A stretch of DNA of 64,000 bases, taken from Acinetobacter colistiniresistens (lineage in GTDB: Bacteria; Pseudomonadota; Gammaproteobacteria; Pseudomonadales; Moraxellaceae). The notes under the pieces were generated by a model. That model saw only the letters and a list, made by a program, of their open reading frames with translations, had not been told where the DNA came from and did no database searches. The position numbers were made by a program, and so were the translations under genes. This document shows positions 17,442 through 30,440 of this stretch, piece by piece (within the stretch, counting starts at the first letter, position 1; each line of letters starts with the position of its first letter). The stretch covers positions 3,782,001 to 3,846,000 of the forward strand of contig NZ_CP102099.1 in the NCBI RefSeq assembly GCF_024582815.1, written 5' to 3'.

Positions 17442-19040
17442 TTATTGCATCTCCACATGTTCTAGTTGGGTTGTAGCCTGTTGAACAGTTTCAACAACTT
17501 CTTGTACTGGCAAATAACTATTGACCAACCACTGCATGCTTGAATGAGACATATCCAAGAAAGTTTGTGGATAAAGACCTAACCAAAGCAAACCGATCGC
17601 ACAGACCATCAAAATGCTGACTTCACGTGCAGATAAATCTTTCAATGGTGTCGTGTAGTGCTGCTTTTGTTCTGAATTTGGTTCACCAAATAACGCTTTG
17701 TGAATCAGAATCAGACCATAAAGACCTGCAAACACCAAACTTACTGCAGCAATAATGGTGAAGGCTGGATAGGCTTTGAATGAACCCATCAGGATCAGGA
17801 ATTCACCAATAAAGTTACCTAAACCTGGTACACCCACAAGTGCTGCAACAAAGAACATCAAGAAGAATGGCAGGTATTGCAGTTGACCACGAAGACCGCC
17901 CATCAAGCGCAAGTCACGGGTATGTACACGCTCATAGACTTGACCCGACATAATGAACAATGCCGCAGATGACAAGCCATGTGCCAACATCATGATCATT
18001 AAGCCTTGGAAGGTCAGGATATTACCTGCATAAATTGCAAGTAAGATGAAACCCATGTGTGAAATCGACGTGTACGCAAGTAAACGTTTCATGTCTGTTT
18101 GCTGGTACGCAAGGAATGCACCGTAGAAAATACCAATCAAGCCCAAAATAATGGCAATGTCAGCGAACTGCGCTGAAGCTGCCGGGAAGAATGGAATCAC
18201 GAAACGGAGCAAACCGTATGCTGCTGTCTTAATCAAAATACCTGCTAAATCCACAGAACCCGCTGTTGGTGCTTGCGCATGCGCATCAGGCAACCAACCG
18301 TGTAATGGGAAGACAGGTAATTTCACCGCAAAACCAATGAAGAAACACAACATGAATGCGTAAGCAACTTCAGGTGGTAAGTGGTTTGCAACGGCCAAGA
18401 GGTAGTTGTAATCGAAGCCGATCATACCGGTCATCATGTATCCATAGACCACTAAGCCCAAGATACCGATCAACATGATCAAACCCGCGATTTGTGTATA
18501 CAAGAAGAACTTGGTTGCAGCGTAAACACGTGAACGACCATTCGAGCCTTTATGACCCCATAACGCAATCAGGAAGTAGATTGGTACCAGCATCATCTCC
18601 CAGAAGAAGAAGAACAGGAATAAGTCAATCGCCAAGAATACACCGATGACCCCACCTAAACTCCACAGGAGGTTTAAATGGAAGAAACCTACGTTCTTTT
18701 GGATCTCGCCCCATGAACAGCCCACTGCAAGTACACCCAGTAAAGCAGTCAGCAACACCATAAGCAGAGATAAACCATCCACCGCTAAGTGAATGCTGAT
18801 GCCTAAAGTCTGAATCCAAGGAAGATGGAACTCAGCCGCCCAAGTCGGAACTTTACTGCCCAACTCGTAGCTAAATGTACCACTTTGCCAAAGTGCAATG
18901 CCCAAACCAAAGGTAATGAGCATACCAATCAAGGCAATCCAACGCGGTAAATGTTGGTCGTATTTATCAACCAACCAACAAATAAAACCAGCAATGAAAG
19001 GAACTAAAATCAGTGCGGGTAAAATTAAATTGTTTTCCAT
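17442..19040 (-). CDS. nuoM: NADH-quinone oxidoreductase subunit M
   Basis: A 532-residue membrane subunit and antiporter homologue. The signature FFFWEMMLVPIYFLIALWG holds the essential TM5 Glu. FPLHGWLPDAHAQAPTAGSV and MKRLLAYTSISHMGFILLAI carry the other channel residues. ATG at 19040 sits one base after the nuoL stop and is preferred over an upstream in-frame ATG inside nuoL. It is tightly coupled to nuoL and nuoN. Confidence 0.95.
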   Translation of the reverse strand: MENNLILPALILVPFIAGFICWLVDKYDQHLPRWIALIGMLITFGLGIALWQSGTFSYELGSKVPTWAAEFHLPWIQTLGISIHLAVDGLSLLMVLLTALLGVLAVGCSWGEIQKNVGFFHLNLLWSLGGVIGVFLAIDLFLFFFFWEMMLVPIYFLIALWGHKGSNGRSRVYAATKFFLYTQIAGLIMLIGILGLVVYGYMMTGMIGFDYNYLLAVANHLPPEVAYAFMLCFFIGFAVKLPVFPLHGWLPDAHAQAPTAGSVDLAGILIKTAAYGLLRFVIPFFPAASAQFADIAIILGLIGIFYGAFLAYQQTDMKRLLAYTSISHMGFILLAIYAGNILTFQGLMIMMLAHGLSSAALFIMSGQVYERVHTRDLRLMGGLRGQLQYLPFFLMFFVAALVGVPGLGNFIGEFLILMGSFKAYPAFTIIAAVSLVFAGLYGLILIHKALFGEPNSEQKQHYTTPLKDLSAREVSILMVCAIGLLWLGLYPQTFLDMSHSSMQWLVNSYLPVQEVVETVQQATTQLEHVEMQ

Positions 19041-19041
19041 T

Positions 19042-20937
19042 TTATTTCCCCACAACCTGAATCACGATCAAGATCATCAATAACACCACTACACCGAGTG
19101 ACATGCTTGATGCGTATTCACGTAATGAACCGGTTTGACGCGAACTGGTAAAGCTATTACCACCCTTCACAATGGCAGGCAGTAACAACCATAACCCATC
19201 AACAGGATCACGACCTAAAATTTTCGCAATCAATAAATAAGGTTTTACAAATACGATGTTATACAAAGCATCGAAACCAAATGCAGTACGGCAAATATGT
19301 GCTAAACCTGAACCCAGAGAGGTCTGAGCAAATGATTTCACTGCACCATACGCAAAGGCAAACAAGAAGATACCGACAGCTAAACCAACAAGGGCAACAC
19401 CACTTGCTAAATGTTCAGCATGAGAAACGGCTGCTTCTAAGCTTTCAGGAACGATAAAACTTGGAATGCTTGCAGCAGTCAATAACTTGGCTACTGGTGC
19501 TTGCAGGAAGTAACCAATGCCTGTTGACAACGCAGCAAGGATTGCAAGCGGCGCCCAGTAAGTCACACCATGAATCGCATGTGCATGGGTTTTCTCTTCA
19601 CCAAAGAACACCACCCAGATTAAACGGAAGGTATAAATAGAGGTTAAGAATGCACCTGCAACACCCACCCAGTACAAGGTATGGTAAAGCGGAAGGTTGG
19701 CAATAGCCGATTGAGCATATACCGCGCCCAAGATCGCATCTTTAGAGAAGAAGCCAACCGTCACGATTGGAAGTGCTGCCAATGCGCCACCACCGATCAC
19801 GAAACACCAGAATACAAATGGAATCTTATGACGTAATCCACCCATTTTGAAAATGTTTTGTTCATGATGACATGCAAGAATTACGGCACCTGAAGAAAGG
19901 AACAATAACGCTTTGAAGAATGCGTGAGCCAACATGTGGAATAAGCCCGCTTGGTATGCTTCCGCACCCACCGCCATAAACATATAACCGAGCTGACTCA
20001 TGGTTGAGTAAGCCAAGATACGTTTGATATCGGTTTGAACCAAGGCCGCAAAGCCAGCAACCAGCAAAGTCACAGCACCAGTAATCGAAATGAACTGCAT
20101 CACTGCTGGCGCCATTTCCATCACAGAGAACATACGGCAGCATAAGTACACACCTGCTGTGACCATGGTCGCAGCATGGATCAATGCAGATACTGGTGTA
20201 GGACCAGCCATCGCATCGGCTAACCAAGTTTGTAATGGAATCTGCGCTGATTTACCTGCCGCACCCAAGAACAACATCAATGCTGTCCAGATCGACAATG
20301 ATGAACTTTGTGTCATCACAGTCGCTGCATTTTCAACAATGTACTGGGTATTCAACGTACCAAACTGTTGATAGAGCAAGAACAGTGCGATGAGTAAGAA
20401 AACGTCACCCACACGTGTTACGGTAAATGCCTTGATTGCTGCCCAACCATTTGCAAGGTTCGAGTAGTAGAAACCAATCAACAGGTATGAACACAGACCT
20501 ACACCTTCCCAACCCAAGAACAATAACGCCAGGTTATCGCCGAGTACCAACAACAACATGCTGGCAACGAACAGGTTGAAATAAGAGAAGAAACGTGCGT
20601 AATCTTCTTCACCACGCATATACCAAGATGCGAAGATGTGAATCAGGAAACCAACACCCGTGATCATGCCTGTCATCAGTAATGACAAACCATCAAGGTG
20701 CAAGCTGATACCTGGCTCAAAACCGCCAACACTGAACCATGTCCATAGGTGTTGAACAAAAACAGTTTGGCCGCTGCTGGTAAATGCAAGACCCGCAATT
20801 AAAGCGAATAACGCAGACAAACCGACTGAACCAACACCAATAATAGCTGCCAGGTTTTCAGACAGTTTATTACGCCCTGCCGCCAAGAGGATAAAACCAA
20901 TGAGCGGAAATAAAATGGTTAAATATAATGTACTCAT
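19042..20937 (-). CDS. nuoL: NADH-quinone oxidoreductase subunit L
   Basis: A 631-residue, the largest antiporter-like subunit, at the tip of the membrane arm. Conserved motifs are [39 protein letters not shown] and [16 protein letters not shown]. The C-terminal extension beyond residue 500 includes the lateral helix and final anchor helix. The start overlaps the nuoK stop by 4 bp (ATGA). Confidence 0.95.
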   Translation of the reverse strand: MSTLYLTILFPLIGFILLAAGRNKLSENLAAIIGVGSVGLSALFALIAGLAFTSSGQTVFVQHLWTWFSVGGFEPGISLHLDGLSLLMTGMITGVGFLIHIFASWYMRGEEDYARFFSYFNLFVASMLLLVLGDNLALLFLGWEGVGLCSYLLIGFYYSNLANGWAAIKAFTVTRVGDVFLLIALFLLYQQFGTLNTQYIVENAATVMTQSSSLSIWTALMLFLGAAGKSAQIPLQTWLADAMAGPTPVSALIHAATMVTAGVYLCCRMFSVMEMAPAVMQFISITGAVTLLVAGFAALVQTDIKRILAYSTMSQLGYMFMAVGAEAYQAGLFHMLAHAFFKALLFLSSGAVILACHHEQNIFKMGGLRHKIPFVFWCFVIGGGALAALPIVTVGFFSKDAILGAVYAQSAIANLPLYHTLYWVGVAGAFLTSIYTFRLIWVVFFGEEKTHAHAIHGVTYWAPLAILAALSTGIGYFLQAPVAKLLTAASIPSFIVPESLEAAVSHAEHLASGVALVGLAVGIFLFAFAYGAVKSFAQTSLGSGLAHICRTAFGFDALYNIVFVKPYLLIAKILGRDPVDGLWLLLPAIVKGGNSFTSSRQTGSLREYASSMSLGVVVLLMILIVIQVVGK

Positions 20938-21242
20938 CCGCGCATCTCACTAGCAGCATCCACATCCAGATGATGGAAGCGATGATAAAACTGAAGGACG
21001 ATCGCAAGACCGATACATGCCTCTGCTGCAGCAAGCGTCAAAATCAGAATGAACATGATCTGTCCATCTGGCTGTGCCCAAACGCTACCCGCTAAAACGA
21101 ATGCCAGCGCAGCGGCATTCATCATCACTTCAAGGCTCATTAGCATAAATAAAAGGTTACGTCGCACCATTACACCGTAAAAACCCAGTGCAAAAAGGAT
21201 GGTTGCAACGATCAAACCATGTTCTAAAGGGATGTGTCCCAT
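20934..21242 (-). CDS. nuoK: NADH-quinone oxidoreductase subunit K
   Basis: A 102-residue, three-helix membrane subunit (E. coli NuoK has 100). The conserved membrane Glu residues lie in [11 protein letters not shown] and in [13 protein letters not shown]. It overlaps nuoL by 4 bp and nuoJ by one base, so translation is coupled. Confidence 0.95.
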   Translation of the reverse strand: MGHIPLEHGLIVATILFALGFYGVMVRRNLLFMLMSLEVMMNAAALAFVLAGSVWAQPDGQIMFILILTLAAAEACIGLAIVLQFYHRFHHLDVDAASEMRG

Positions 21243-21763
21243 TATTCTTTATCCTCTTCTGCACCTGGTTCACGTTTGCCTAAGTGGAATGCTGCAACCA
21301 GTGCTGCAAGCAATAACATCGCGGCAACTTCTACCAATAATAGATAGTGAGTAAATAGCGCTTGACCGACAGCTTTCGGACCTACAATTTCTGTCCCCAT
21401 AGGTGCAGAAATTGTGGTGTATTCACCACCCAGCATCCACACCAAGATCAAAGCCAATAAAAAGCTCATCAGTGCAGGAAAAGCCCAAGCGTCTGAACTC
21501 AACCATTTACGCTCTTGTTCAATGGTTTCTTGTCCAAGATTCAGCATCATTACAACAAAAACGAACAAGACCATGATGGCACCAGCATAAACGATGATCT
21601 CAAGGGCAGCCGCGAACGGCGCACCCACGATCATGAAAATACCAGCAACCGCTAGAAGAGAAACGATCAAACTTAACAGTGCATGCACTGGATTCGTATT
21701 GGTTACAACACGAATCGTCGAAACGATGGCCACAAGTGCCATCAAATAAAATGGCCACATCAT
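21242..21763 (-). CDS. nuoJ: NADH-quinone oxidoreductase subunit J
   Basis: A 173-residue, five-helix membrane subunit. The third helix, containing [19 protein letters not shown] with its conserved Tyr and pi-bulge region, is the family mark and part of the proton-pump coupling element. It overlaps nuoI by 4 bp. Confidence 0.95.
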   Translation of the reverse strand: MMWPFYLMALVAIVSTIRVVTNTNPVHALLSLIVSLLAVAGIFMIVGAPFAAALEIIVYAGAIMVLFVFVVMMLNLGQETIEQERKWLSSDAWAFPALMSFLLALILVWMLGGEYTTISAPMGTEIVGPKAVGQALFTHYLLLVEVAAMLLLAALVAAFHLGKREPGAEEDKE

Positions 21764-22302
21764 GGTAATAAGCTCCGTACATCTACTGGTGCACTTTCTT
21801 TCTGTGCTTGACCTTTTTCTTTGCCACTTACCGCCATACCGGTAACACGGTAGAAGTTGTAGTCAGGATATTTACCCGGTCCAGAAATGAGTAAGTTTTC
21901 TTTTTCATAAACCAAGTCTTGACGTACATATTCACCCAGTTCGAAATCCGGGGTCAACTGAATGGCAGTCGTTGGACATGCTTCTTCACACATACCGCAG
22001 AAAATACAGCGTGAGAAGTTGATACGGAAAAATTCTGGATACCAACGTCCATCTTCTTTTTCCGCTTTCTGTAATGAAATACAGCCAACAGGACAAGCAA
22101 CCGCACACAGGTTACATGCCACACAGCGCTCTTCACCATCCGGGTCACGTGTTAATACGATACGACCACGATAGCGTGGAGGTGCAATTTGTTCACCTGG
22201 TACTTCTGGATATAAGATCGTGTCACGTTTACGTGTGACATGGCTGAACACCATCCATAACGAACGTACAATCGATCCAAAGCCAGCTAGAATTTTATAC
22301 AT
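21760..22302 (-). CDS. nuoI: NADH-quinone oxidoreductase subunit I (2 x 4Fe-4S)
   Basis: A 180-residue peripheral-arm subunit with two ferredoxin-type motifs, [15 protein letters not shown] (about residues 60-74) and [15 protein letters not shown] (about 99-113). They bind clusters N6a and N6b and pass electrons to N2 in NuoB. The length matches E. coli NuoI (180). Confidence 0.96.
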   Translation of the reverse strand: MYKILAGFGSIVRSLWMVFSHVTRKRDTILYPEVPGEQIAPPRYRGRIVLTRDPDGEERCVACNLCAVACPVGCISLQKAEKEDGRWYPEFFRINFSRCIFCGMCEEACPTTAIQLTPDFELGEYVRQDLVYEKENLLISGPGKYPDYNFYRVTGMAVSGKEKGQAQKESAPVDVRSLLP

Positions 22303-22320
22303 TTTGTACTCCCTGCTGTC

Positions 22321-23337
22321 CTAGGCCTGATTCATCAGAATCACAGCACCAGTCACTAACAAGTTGACCAACGCCAATGGCAAACAAACTTTCCAACCAA
22401 AGTTCATCACTTGGTCATAACGAGGACGCATTAACGAACCACGTGCCAAGACAAACATCATTACAAAGAATGCTGTTTTAATCACGAACCAGAATAATGG
22501 TGGAACAAATGGAATTTCCAAGTTGAATGGTGCAAGCCATCCGCCGAAGAATAAGGTGACGATCAAGGCAGAGATCAATACCACGTTGACATATTCCGCA
22601 ACGAAGAACATCCCCCACTTCATACCACCATATTCGACATGGTAACCTTCGGCCAATTCTTGCTCAGCTTCTGGTTGGTCAAATGGATGACGATGCGTAA
22701 CGGCAACACCCGCAACCACAAAGATCAAGAAACCTAAGAATTGAGGAATGATGAACCACATATCACGTTGTGCTTCAACGATTTCACGAAGGTTGAATGA
22801 GCCTGCAATTGCAACCACACCCATCAACGAGATACCCAAGAACACTTCATAAGAAATGGTTTGAGCGGCAGAACGAAGACCACCAAGTAATGAGTATTTG
22901 TTGTTAGACGCCCAGCCACCAAATAACACTGCATAGACTGCAATACCCGCCATTGCCATAAAGAACAATAGACCGATACTCATATCCGCAACGCCCAGTG
23001 TAGGGCTTACTGGAATGACCATAAACGAAAGTACCGCAGTTGCCATCGCAACGGCTGGTGCTAAACGGAACGTGAGCTTATCAGCAAACTTTGGTGTCCA
23101 GTCTTCTTTGAACATGATCTTGAGCATGTCGGCAACAATCTGGAACATACCGCCAGGACCAACACGGTTTGGACCGTAACGATCTTGCCATAATGCCAAG
23201 AGACGACGCTCAATAAATGACATTAACGCAGCAACCAAAACCACCACCAGCAAGATCACCACGGCTTGAATCACTGAATAAGCGATTGGCCAGTTCTCAG
23301 CCCAAAGTGGCGTTTGACGTATAATTTCTTGATTCAT
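22321..23337 (-). CDS. nuoH: NADH-quinone oxidoreductase subunit H
   Basis: A 338-residue, eight-helix subunit that forms the quinone chamber with NuoB and NuoD. Motifs: [21 protein letters not shown] near residue 45, [21 protein letters not shown] in the cytosolic loop with its row of Glu, and [20 protein letters not shown]. It lies 18 bp upstream of nuoI and 3 bp downstream of nuoG. Confidence 0.95.
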   Translation of the reverse strand: MNQEIIRQTPLWAENWPIAYSVIQAVVILLVVVLVAALMSFIERRLLALWQDRYGPNRVGPGGMFQIVADMLKIMFKEDWTPKFADKLTFRLAPAVAMATAVLSFMVIPVSPTLGVADMSIGLLFFMAMAGIAVYAVLFGGWASNNKYSLLGGLRSAAQTISYEVFLGISLMGVVAIAGSFNLREIVEAQRDMWFIIPQFLGFLIFVVAGVAVTHRHPFDQPEAEQELAEGYHVEYGGMKWGMFFVAEYVNVVLISALIVTLFFGGWLAPFNLEIPFVPPLFWFVIKTAFFVMMFVLARGSLMRPRYDQVMNFGWKVCLPLALVNLLVTGAVILMNQA

Positions 23338-23340
23338 GAA

Positions 23341-26025
23341 TTACACTCCTACCGCCACAGACACAGGCTCTGCCAATGAAACTGTTGGTGCTAGACCAAT
23401 TGGATAACCAATATAGCCTGTTGGTAAATATTCAATCACTTGTACAGGTAAGCTGATGCTAGTTTCGCCCGCTTGCACGGTAATACGCTGACCATCCTGA
23501 ACATTTAAGCGAGTCGCATCTTGCTCACCCACCGCAAACATCGCTTCAGGAATGCGAGATTCCATTGCAGGTGTTTTGATAGTGAATTCACCAGAACCAA
23601 AGATATGGTGCATTGGCACAAGACGGAAACTTTCAGGGTTCACCACCACAGCGGTTGGTGCAACATAGCTACGTGCAGGACGTTTAGCTAAACGATCAAA
23701 TAGACGGATACCTGAATCACCACCTTTTAAGTGACCACCCACTTCATCTTGGTATTTGTTCCAAGCTTGTGGTGAGTTCCAGCCCGCAGACCATGCGAAA
23801 GGTACCAATGAAGATGCAGTCTGAGTTCCGACATAACCTTCCATCGAGAACGTTAATGCTGAATCCGGATCAGTCGGCTGTTTCGGTTCGTGAATCGATA
23901 ACGGCGCACGAATTGCAGTACGACCTGAATAACGACGTGGTTCACGTGCAATCTTCAAGCCATGGATACGGTAACCCGCATCTGGTGCAACATCTTCGAT
24001 TGCTGCAAGTACTGGTACATTCTTCACGATGTCTTCAATCACATCATCCAGCAATGTCCAGTCTACTGCTTTGCCTTTGAGACCTGTCTCAATGGCATGT
24101 AACCAGCGCCAAGATTCTTTGATCGCATATTCTGGCGTGTAGTAGCTTGGGTCATACACTTGGTAGAAACGTTGTGCACGGCCTTCTTGACTCACGACAG
24201 TACCATCACCTTCGGCAAAACTCGCTGCTGAAAGTACGATATCTGCAAGTTTCAAGGTTTCAGTTTCGCTATGATCCAATACAATCACAGTTTCAGCTTT
24301 ATCCAGTGCAGCTTTGACTTGTGCCACTGGTAAACGACGGGTTAAGTCATTTTCAACCACAACCACAGTATCAAAGTCTTTTGCAAATGCTTGTTCTAGA
24401 CTTAAGCCACCGAACAATGCCAAGCCCATTGAGTTCACTTCAGGAACAGTCAATGACAAGCCTGCATTTGCACCGAGGTTCTGCGCAACTTGTGCCGCAG
24501 CTTCCATGATGGCAGGATCTTGTAAGCTGGTGCCCGAAATAATCAATGGCTTTTTCGCAGCTTTCAAATTATCCGCAATGGTTTGCGCAAATGCTTTGGC
24601 ATCATCCGCTAAACCAGACAGCGCTTCGCCTTTCACCGCAGCAGCAACTGCAAAACCTAAACGTGCGATATCATTTGGTGATGCAACCACTTCACCTGTT
24701 GCCACATCCGCTAAACGCGTTTGCGTTGCAGCAAGGATATAGATTGGTGATTTTGCATCTTGACCAATACGTTGTACCGGTTCAGCCAACCAGTCTGGCG
24801 TACGTGTTGCAGCAGCCATTTCTTTAGCTTTGTTTTTCGCAGCTTGGCGAACAGATAAAGCCATACGTGGCGCAGTTTGTGTTAAGTCTTCACCCAAGAT
24901 CAATACCGCATCATAGCTTTCAATTTCACGCATGTTCGGGTTATAGATACCCTGTGTTTGCATGATTGATGCGGCTAACTCAACCAAGTTCTGCTCTTTT
25001 TGAGACATCCCTGTTGAGTAGTTGTCTTGTCCAACCAATTCACGCAGTGCGTAGTTTGATTCCAAGCTTGCGCGTGGAGAACCAATTCCTAACACTTTTT
25101 TGCCTTTCAGCTGTGCAATCACTTGATCAAGCGCCTGATCAACGCTTACGGTTGCAACAGTTTCACCATTGCGGAACTGTGGTTGACGTGGACGATCTTC
25201 ACGATTGACATAGCCTGTACCGAAACGACCTTTATCACACAGGAAGTATTGGTTCACAGAACCATTGAAACGGTTTTCAACACGACGGATTTCGCCATAA
25301 CGCTCACCCGGAGAGATGTTACAACCTGAAGAACAGCCGAAACATACGCTTGGCGCATATTGCATGTCCCATTTACGGTTATAGCGTGCTGAATGGGTCT
25401 TGTCGGTAAATACACCTGTTGGACACACTTCAGTCAAGTTACCCGAAAATTCAGATTCTAAAGTACCTGATTCTGGACGACCGAAATAAACACGTGACGC
25501 ATTGGCATAGACACCAAAGTCGGTACCACCAGCATAGTCTTTGTAATAACGCACACAACGATAGCACGCGATACAACGGTTCATCTCATGCGCAATAAAC
25601 GAACCCAACTCTTGGTTATAGTGAGTCCGTTTAGTAAAGCGATAACGACGACGATCGTGTTGCGTCATCACCGTCATATCTTGTAAATGACAGTGACCAC
25701 CTTCTTCACAGACTGGACAGTCGTGTGGGTGGTTGGTCATCAAGAATTCAACGATCGACGCACGGAAATCCGTTGCTTCTTTGTCTTCAATCGAAATATA
25801 GGTATTGTCGGCAGCAGGTGTCATACATGACATCACCAAGCGTCCACGTGTATCCTCAGGATTTGCATACTGGGTCACCGCACATTGACGACAAGAACCA
25901 ACAGAACCTAAGGATGGGTGCCAACAAAAATACGGGATGTCGATGCCAAGGCTGAGACATGCTTGAAGCAAGTTTTCTGAGCCGTTAACTTCATACGATT
26001 TTCCATCGACATGAATTGTAGCCAT
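23341..26025 (-). CDS. nuoG: NADH-quinone oxidoreductase subunit G
   Basis: An 894-residue iron-sulfur subunit of the NADH arm. The N-terminal 2Fe-2S motif is [18 protein letters not shown] (about residues 31-48). The His-ligated cluster region is [18 protein letters not shown] (about 99-116), and [10 protein letters not shown] follows. The rest is a molybdopterin-oxidoreductase-like domain with CFGCSSGCN for cluster N7 and a C-terminal molydopterin-dinucleotide-binding fold (residues 780-890). Length agrees with gammaproteobacterial NuoG. Eleven bp separate it from nuoF. Confidence 0.94.
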   Translation of the reverse strand: MATIHVDGKSYEVNGSENLLQACLSLGIDIPYFCWHPSLGSVGSCRQCAVTQYANPEDTRGRLVMSCMTPAADNTYISIEDKEATDFRASIVEFLMTNHPHDCPVCEEGGHCHLQDMTVMTQHDRRRYRFTKRTHYNQELGSFIAHEMNRCIACYRCVRYYKDYAGGTDFGVYANASRVYFGRPESGTLESEFSGNLTEVCPTGVFTDKTHSARYNRKWDMQYAPSVCFGCSSGCNISPGERYGEIRRVENRFNGSVNQYFLCDKGRFGTGYVNREDRPRQPQFRNGETVATVSVDQALDQVIAQLKGKKVLGIGSPRASLESNYALRELVGQDNYSTGMSQKEQNLVELAASIMQTQGIYNPNMREIESYDAVLILGEDLTQTAPRMALSVRQAAKNKAKEMAAATRTPDWLAEPVQRIGQDAKSPIYILAATQTRLADVATGEVVASPNDIARLGFAVAAAVKGEALSGLADDAKAFAQTIADNLKAAKKPLIISGTSLQDPAIMEAAAQVAQNLGANAGLSLTVPEVNSMGLALFGGLSLEQAFAKDFDTVVVVENDLTRRLPVAQVKAALDKAETVIVLDHSETETLKLADIVLSAASFAEGDGTVVSQEGRAQRFYQVYDPSYYTPEYAIKESWRWLHAIETGLKGKAVDWTLLDDVIEDIVKNVPVLAAIEDVAPDAGYRIHGLKIAREPRRYSGRTAIRAPLSIHEPKQPTDPDSALTFSMEGYVGTQTASSLVPFAWSAGWNSPQAWNKYQDEVGGHLKGGDSGIRLFDRLAKRPARSYVAPTAVVVNPESFRLVPMHHIFGSGEFTIKTPAMESRIPEAMFAVGEQDATRLNVQDGQRITVQAGETSISLPVQVIEYLPTGYIGYPIGLAPTVSLAEPVSVAVGV

Positions 26026-26036
26026 AGTCGAATTCC

Positions 26037-27362
26037 TTAAGCTTGTTCTACGTCTAGAGCTGGAGCATGGGTTTTAACCTTAGCTTCGAACTCGTTACGG
26101 AAATATTTAAGTGCGCCCATAAGCGGCTCCATCGCACCTGGTGCGTGAGCACAGAAAGTTTTACCGATCCATAATTTACGCGTCAGTTCTTGTAAATGAT
26201 CGATATCTTCTTTCTTACCTTCGCCTGCTTCCAGTGCTTTAAGCGCTTTCACTGCCCAAGGTAAACCATCACGGCATGGTGTACAGAAACCACATGATTC
26301 ACGCGCAAAGAATTCTTCTAAATTACGTGTTGCAGAAACCATACATTGGGTTTCATCCACCACCATGAGTAAACACGTTCCCAAACGAGAACCTGCTTTC
26401 ATGATCGTTTCTGAATCCATTGGCAAATCAATGTGTTCGGCAGCCAAGAAGTCGGTTGATGCACCACCTGGTAACCATGCTTTCAGGGTTAGACCGTCGC
26501 GCATACCACCCGCATGCTCTTCAATCACTTCACGCGCAGTTGTACCAAATGGTAGTTCCCAAAGGCCCGGGAATTTAACTTTGCCTGATGCACCATAAAT
26601 CTTGGTGCCTGGATCTTTTGATTTACCCGCAGACAGGTTGATATACCACTCTGGGCCACGCAACATGATCGCTGGCAAGTTATTGTAGGTTTCAACGTTG
26701 TTGACAATCGTTGGACGACCCCATGCCCCTGCTACTTGCGGGAATGGCGGTTTGGTACGCGGATTGGCGCGGCGACCTTCAAGCGAGTTGATCAATGCAG
26801 TTTCTTCACCACAGATATAACGACCTGCGCCTGTGTGAACGTGCATATCAAAGTTCCAGCCTGTTCCAAGGATGTTGTCACCCAAGTAACCTTTGGCACG
26901 GATTTGCTCTAATGCTTCATTTAAGTATTGAGCCGCTTCAACATATTCACCACGGATGAAGATATAACCTTGAGTTGCTTCTAAGGTGTAACCTGCAATC
27001 AACATGCCTTCGATCAATTGATGAGGAAGTTTTTCCATCAACAAACGGTCTTTAAAGGTACCTGGTTCCATTTCATCGGCATTACAGATCAAATAGCGTG
27101 GCCCGCCATCATTTGGCGCCATCAATGACCATTTAATCCCTGCTGGGAAACCTGCACCACCACGACCTTTAACAGTCGCAGCTTTAATGACTTCAAGTAC
27201 ATCTTTTGGTGGCATGCTCAAGGCTTTTTTAAAGCCAGCATAGCCTTCTAGTGCTTCGTACTCATCTGCCGCACGAACAAATTCTTGTTTGCTCAAACGC
27301 CAAGTCAATGGATGCGTTTCTGGGTTACCGTCGCCATAGATTGGTTTTGGTTCAGTATTCAT
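26037..27362 (-). CDS. nuoF: NADH-quinone oxidoreductase subunit F (FMN, NADH site)
   Basis: A 441-residue subunit where NADH is oxidised. It has the NADH/FMN glycine loop [14 protein letters not shown] (about residue 67), the FMN contact [14 protein letters not shown], and the N3 4Fe-4S motif [12 protein letters not shown] near residue 350 with a later Cys (TFCAHAPGA). The start overlaps the nuoE stop by 4 bp. Confidence 0.96.
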   Translation of the reverse strand: MNTEPKPIYGDGNPETHPLTWRLSKQEFVRAADEYEALEGYAGFKKALSMPPKDVLEVIKAATVKGRGGAGFPAGIKWSLMAPNDGGPRYLICNADEMEPGTFKDRLLMEKLPHQLIEGMLIAGYTLEATQGYIFIRGEYVEAAQYLNEALEQIRAKGYLGDNILGTGWNFDMHVHTGAGRYICGEETALINSLEGRRANPRTKPPFPQVAGAWGRPTIVNNVETYNNLPAIMLRGPEWYINLSAGKSKDPGTKIYGASGKVKFPGLWELPFGTTAREVIEEHAGGMRDGLTLKAWLPGGASTDFLAAEHIDLPMDSETIMKAGSRLGTCLLMVVDETQCMVSATRNLEEFFARESCGFCTPCRDGLPWAVKALKALEAGEGKKEDIDHLQELTRKLWIGKTFCAHAPGAMEPLMGALKYFRNEFEAKVKTHAPALDVEQA

Positions 27363-27868
27363 ACATACTTCTCCAATAACTGTTTAACCGATGAAACGTC
27401 CACGAGACCGTGAGTATCTTCATCAATCATTAAAGTTGGACCTTTATCGCAGTTGCCTAAACAGCAAATTGGGAGCAAGGTAAAACGACCATCTGCGGTG
27501 GTTTGTCCATACTGGATACCCAACTCGCGCTGGAACGCTTCTGCCAAAGTTTCTGCACCCATCAAGAAGCATGCAATTGAGTCACACAATAGAATCACAT
27601 GACGGCCAACAGGTTGACGGTAGATACGGTTATAGAAAGTTGCAACACCTTCCAGATCCGCTACGCTCATGGTCAATAGCTGTGCAATCGCATTCATCTG
27701 TGCATCATCTACCCAGCCATTACGGCGTTGTACACACTTCAAGGCATCCAAAGATGCTGCACGTGGGTACGGGTAATGACCAATGTGATGTTCGATGTCA
27801 TGAATTTCGTCCGCAGTCAAAATCCCTTCAACATTCACACGTGGTTTTTTATCAGTCAAAATCATCAT
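27359..27868 (-). CDS. nuoE: NADH-quinone oxidoreductase subunit E (2Fe-2S)
   Basis: A 169-residue thioredoxin-fold subunit carrying cluster N1a. The four Cys ligands are in [13 protein letters not shown] (about residues 93-105) and [12 protein letters not shown] (about 131-142). It begins [11 protein letters not shown], so ATG 27868 or the next codon may be used. Confidence 0.94.
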   Translation of the reverse strand: MMILTDKKPRVNVEGILTADEIHDIEHHIGHYPYPRAASLDALKCVQRRNGWVDDAQMNAIAQLLTMSVADLEGVATFYNRIYRQPVGRHVILLCDSIACFLMGAETLAEAFQRELGIQYGQTTADGRFTLLPICCLGNCDKGPTLMIDEDTHGLVDVSSVKQLLEKYV

Positions 27869-27880
27869 AATCGTTTACCC

Positions 27881-29668
27881 CTAGCGATCCACGTCAGCCA
27901 TAACCACGTCAATGGTTGCCAAATAAATGATCAGGTCAGAAACCAAACTGCCATTAATCACTGAAGGCATTTGCTGTAAATGCGTGAACGTTGGTGTACG
28001 AATACGGGTACGGTAACTCATGGTTGACTTGTCAGAAGTGAGGTAATAGGTACTCGCACCCTTCACGACTTCAGTCATAAATGAAGACTCGCCCGCTGGC
28101 ATTACAGGACCCCAAGATACGCTTAAGAAGTGCGTAATCAAGGTTTCAATATCTTGTAATGTCTTATCTTTCGGTGGTGGAACAGCCAATGGATGATCCG
28201 CTTTATATGGACCAGATGGCATGTTGTCCAAGCACTGCTGAATGATTTTCAATGATTCAGTAATTTCACGGAAGTGAACCAGTACACGTGCATAGGCATC
28301 GCCTTCGTATTCCACTGGAATATCAAAGTCGAAGTTTTCATAACCACTGTATGGACGATATTTACGCACGTCGAAATCAATACCCGTTGCACGTAAACCT
28401 GTCCCTGTCACACCCCAAGCCAATGCAGATTTCGCATCGTATTGCGCAACGTTGCGGGTACGACCGATAAAGACTGAGTTTTTAAGCGCAGCAGTGTAGT
28501 ACTCGTTCAAACGCTTCGGCATCCACTCTAGCAATTCTTTAACAAGTTTTTGCCAGTTGTTTGGAAGGTCATGTGCTGTACCGCCGATACGGAACCATGC
28601 TGGATGCATACGGTAACCGGTAATCGCTTCAACGATGTCATAGACTTTTTGACGGTCTGCGAACATATAGAATACAGGGGTCATACCGCCCGCATCCTGA
28701 ATCGCGGTACCACAGAATAATAAGTGGTTATTGATACGGAATAACTCGTTCAACATCACACGAATCACTTGTGCACGCTCAGGGACTTTAATCCCTGCCA
28801 TTTGCTCAACAGCCATCACATATGGCATGTTTTGCGCACAACCACCCAAGTAATCGACACGATCGGTATACGGAATGAATGAATGCCAGGTTTGACGTTC
28901 AGCCATCTTTTCCACACCACGGTGGTGATAACCGATATCAGGCACACAGTCTTTGACTTCTTCACCGTCCAATTGTAAAACCACACGGAACGCACCATGC
29001 GCAGATGGATGGTTAGGACCCAAGTTCAGGAACATGAAGTCTTCGTCATCATTACCGCGTTTTAGCCCCCAGTCTTCTGGCACAAAGCGTAAGTGTTCTT
29101 GTTCGAAATCTTGCTTCGCTTGGTCTTGCATGTACGGGGTATATTCTGTCGCACGGGCAGAATATTCTTTACGCAATGGATGACCTTCCCAATACGTCGG
29201 CAACAAGATACGACGGAGCATTGGGTGCCCTGCGAAATCGATACCAAACATATCGTAAGCTTCACGCTCGTACCAGTTGGCATTTGGCCAGATATTGGTT
29301 GCGGTTGGGATGCTTAAATCATTTTCATTCAATGCAACTTTAATACGAATATCACTATTACGCTCAAGCGATAACAAGTGATAGAACACAGTAAAGTCAG
29401 ATGCTGGCAAACCGTCACGGTGAACACGTAAACGCTCATCGACCGCAGACAAGTCAAACAACATTACATAAGGACGTTCCACTTTACGGAGGAACATAAG
29501 GACTTCTTGCACGCGTGCGCGCTCAACCCAGACTGTTGGAAACTCTTCAAAAGTCGCCTGCACATAGAAGTTCTCACCAAATTTGGTTTTGAGCTCTTCT
29601 ACGATTGCAAATGCTGGGCGTGAATCAACTGGAGTTGATTCTGGCATAGCAATGTCAGTTTCAGCCAT
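27881..29668 (-). CDS. nuoC: NADH-quinone oxidoreductase fused subunit C/D
   Basis: A 595-residue natural fusion (nuoCD), as in E. coli. The C part (residues 1-180) includes [22 protein letters not shown]. The D part starts at about 205 ([22 protein letters not shown]) and continues with [13 protein letters not shown] and the end [19 protein letters not shown]. The D half contacts quinone and NuoB. AGGAAG eight bases before ATG 29668 supports the start. An 88-bp gap separates it from nuoB. Confidence 0.95.
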   Translation of the reverse strand: MAETDIAMPESTPVDSRPAFAIVEELKTKFGENFYVQATFEEFPTVWVERARVQEVLMFLRKVERPYVMLFDLSAVDERLRVHRDGLPASDFTVFYHLLSLERNSDIRIKVALNENDLSIPTATNIWPNANWYEREAYDMFGIDFAGHPMLRRILLPTYWEGHPLRKEYSARATEYTPYMQDQAKQDFEQEHLRFVPEDWGLKRGNDDEDFMFLNLGPNHPSAHGAFRVVLQLDGEEVKDCVPDIGYHHRGVEKMAERQTWHSFIPYTDRVDYLGGCAQNMPYVMAVEQMAGIKVPERAQVIRVMLNELFRINNHLLFCGTAIQDAGGMTPVFYMFADRQKVYDIVEAITGYRMHPAWFRIGGTAHDLPNNWQKLVKELLEWMPKRLNEYYTAALKNSVFIGRTRNVAQYDAKSALAWGVTGTGLRATGIDFDVRKYRPYSGYENFDFDIPVEYEGDAYARVLVHFREITESLKIIQQCLDNMPSGPYKADHPLAVPPPKDKTLQDIETLITHFLSVSWGPVMPAGESSFMTEVVKGASTYYLTSDKSTMSYRTRIRTPTFTHLQQMPSVINGSLVSDLIIYLATIDVVMADVDR

Positions 29669-29756
29669 TGGCTTGGCTTCCTATTTAATACAAATTTTGT
29701 CAATTTTCCCGACGACCATATTCATCATGGAATATGTCAAAAACTCATCGTTAAAA

Positions 29757-30434
29757 TTATTTAATGTCATCCATAGAGCGTAGGTTTTTCACCGCAATAC
29801 GTTCCGCATTTTTACGGTCACGTTCTGGCATCATCTTTGGCTTATACACAGGCTGAAGATCATCACCAATAACCGCTGAAAGTGGACGGCGCTCAAGCTG
29901 AATTTGGTCTTGCAATAACATCAATGCTTGGATCAATGCTTCTGGACGTGGCGGACAACCTGGGATGTACACATCAACAGGAATAATTTTGTCTACGCCT
30001 TGAACCACTGAATAGATGTCGTACATACCACCTGAGTTAGCACAAGCACCCATCGAGATGACCCATTTAGGCTCAAGCATTTGTTCATACAAACGTTGGA
30101 TTACAGGCGCCATTTTGACAAAGCAAGTCCCTGCAACAATCATCAAATCCGCTTGACGTGGTGAAGCTCGAATCACCTCGGCACCAAAACGTGACAAGTC
30201 ATGCACACCTGTTAATGTGGTTGCATATTCAACGTAGCAGCATGACGTACCAAAGTTAAATGGCCACAAAGAGTTTTTACGCCCCCAGTTCACGGCTGTA
30301 TGCAACACATCCTCAAGACGTGTCATCATCACACTTTTATTCACTTCTTCCTCAAGTGGATCAGTGACGATTTGACGATCTTGTAATGGATATTGATCGG
30401 CATCCGGATTCGCACGGGTTAAAGTATATTTCAT
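29757..30434 (-). CDS. nuoB: NADH-quinone oxidoreductase subunit B (cluster N2)
   Basis: A 225-residue subunit binding the terminal 4Fe-4S cluster N2, which reduces quinone. The unusual adjacent Cys pair is in [10 protein letters not shown], and the other two ligands are in [10 protein letters not shown] / [12 protein letters not shown] and in [13 protein letters not shown]. It is followed by nuoCD and preceded by nuoA with 6 bp between. Confidence 0.96.
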   Translation of the reverse strand: MKYTLTRANPDADQYPLQDRQIVTDPLEEEVNKSVMMTRLEDVLHTAVNWGRKNSLWPFNFGTSCCYVEYATTLTGVHDLSRFGAEVIRASPRQADLMIVAGTCFVKMAPVIQRLYEQMLEPKWVISMGACANSGGMYDIYSVVQGVDKIIPVDVYIPGCPPRPEALIQALMLLQDQIQLERRPLSAVIGDDLQPVYKPKMMPERDRKNAERIAVKNLRSMDDIK

Positions 30435-30440
30435 CCCGAC

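Noticed and set aside
20090..20371. ORFs antisense to nuoL, nuoG and nuoCD
   Set aside because: They are shadows of well-supported complex I genes.
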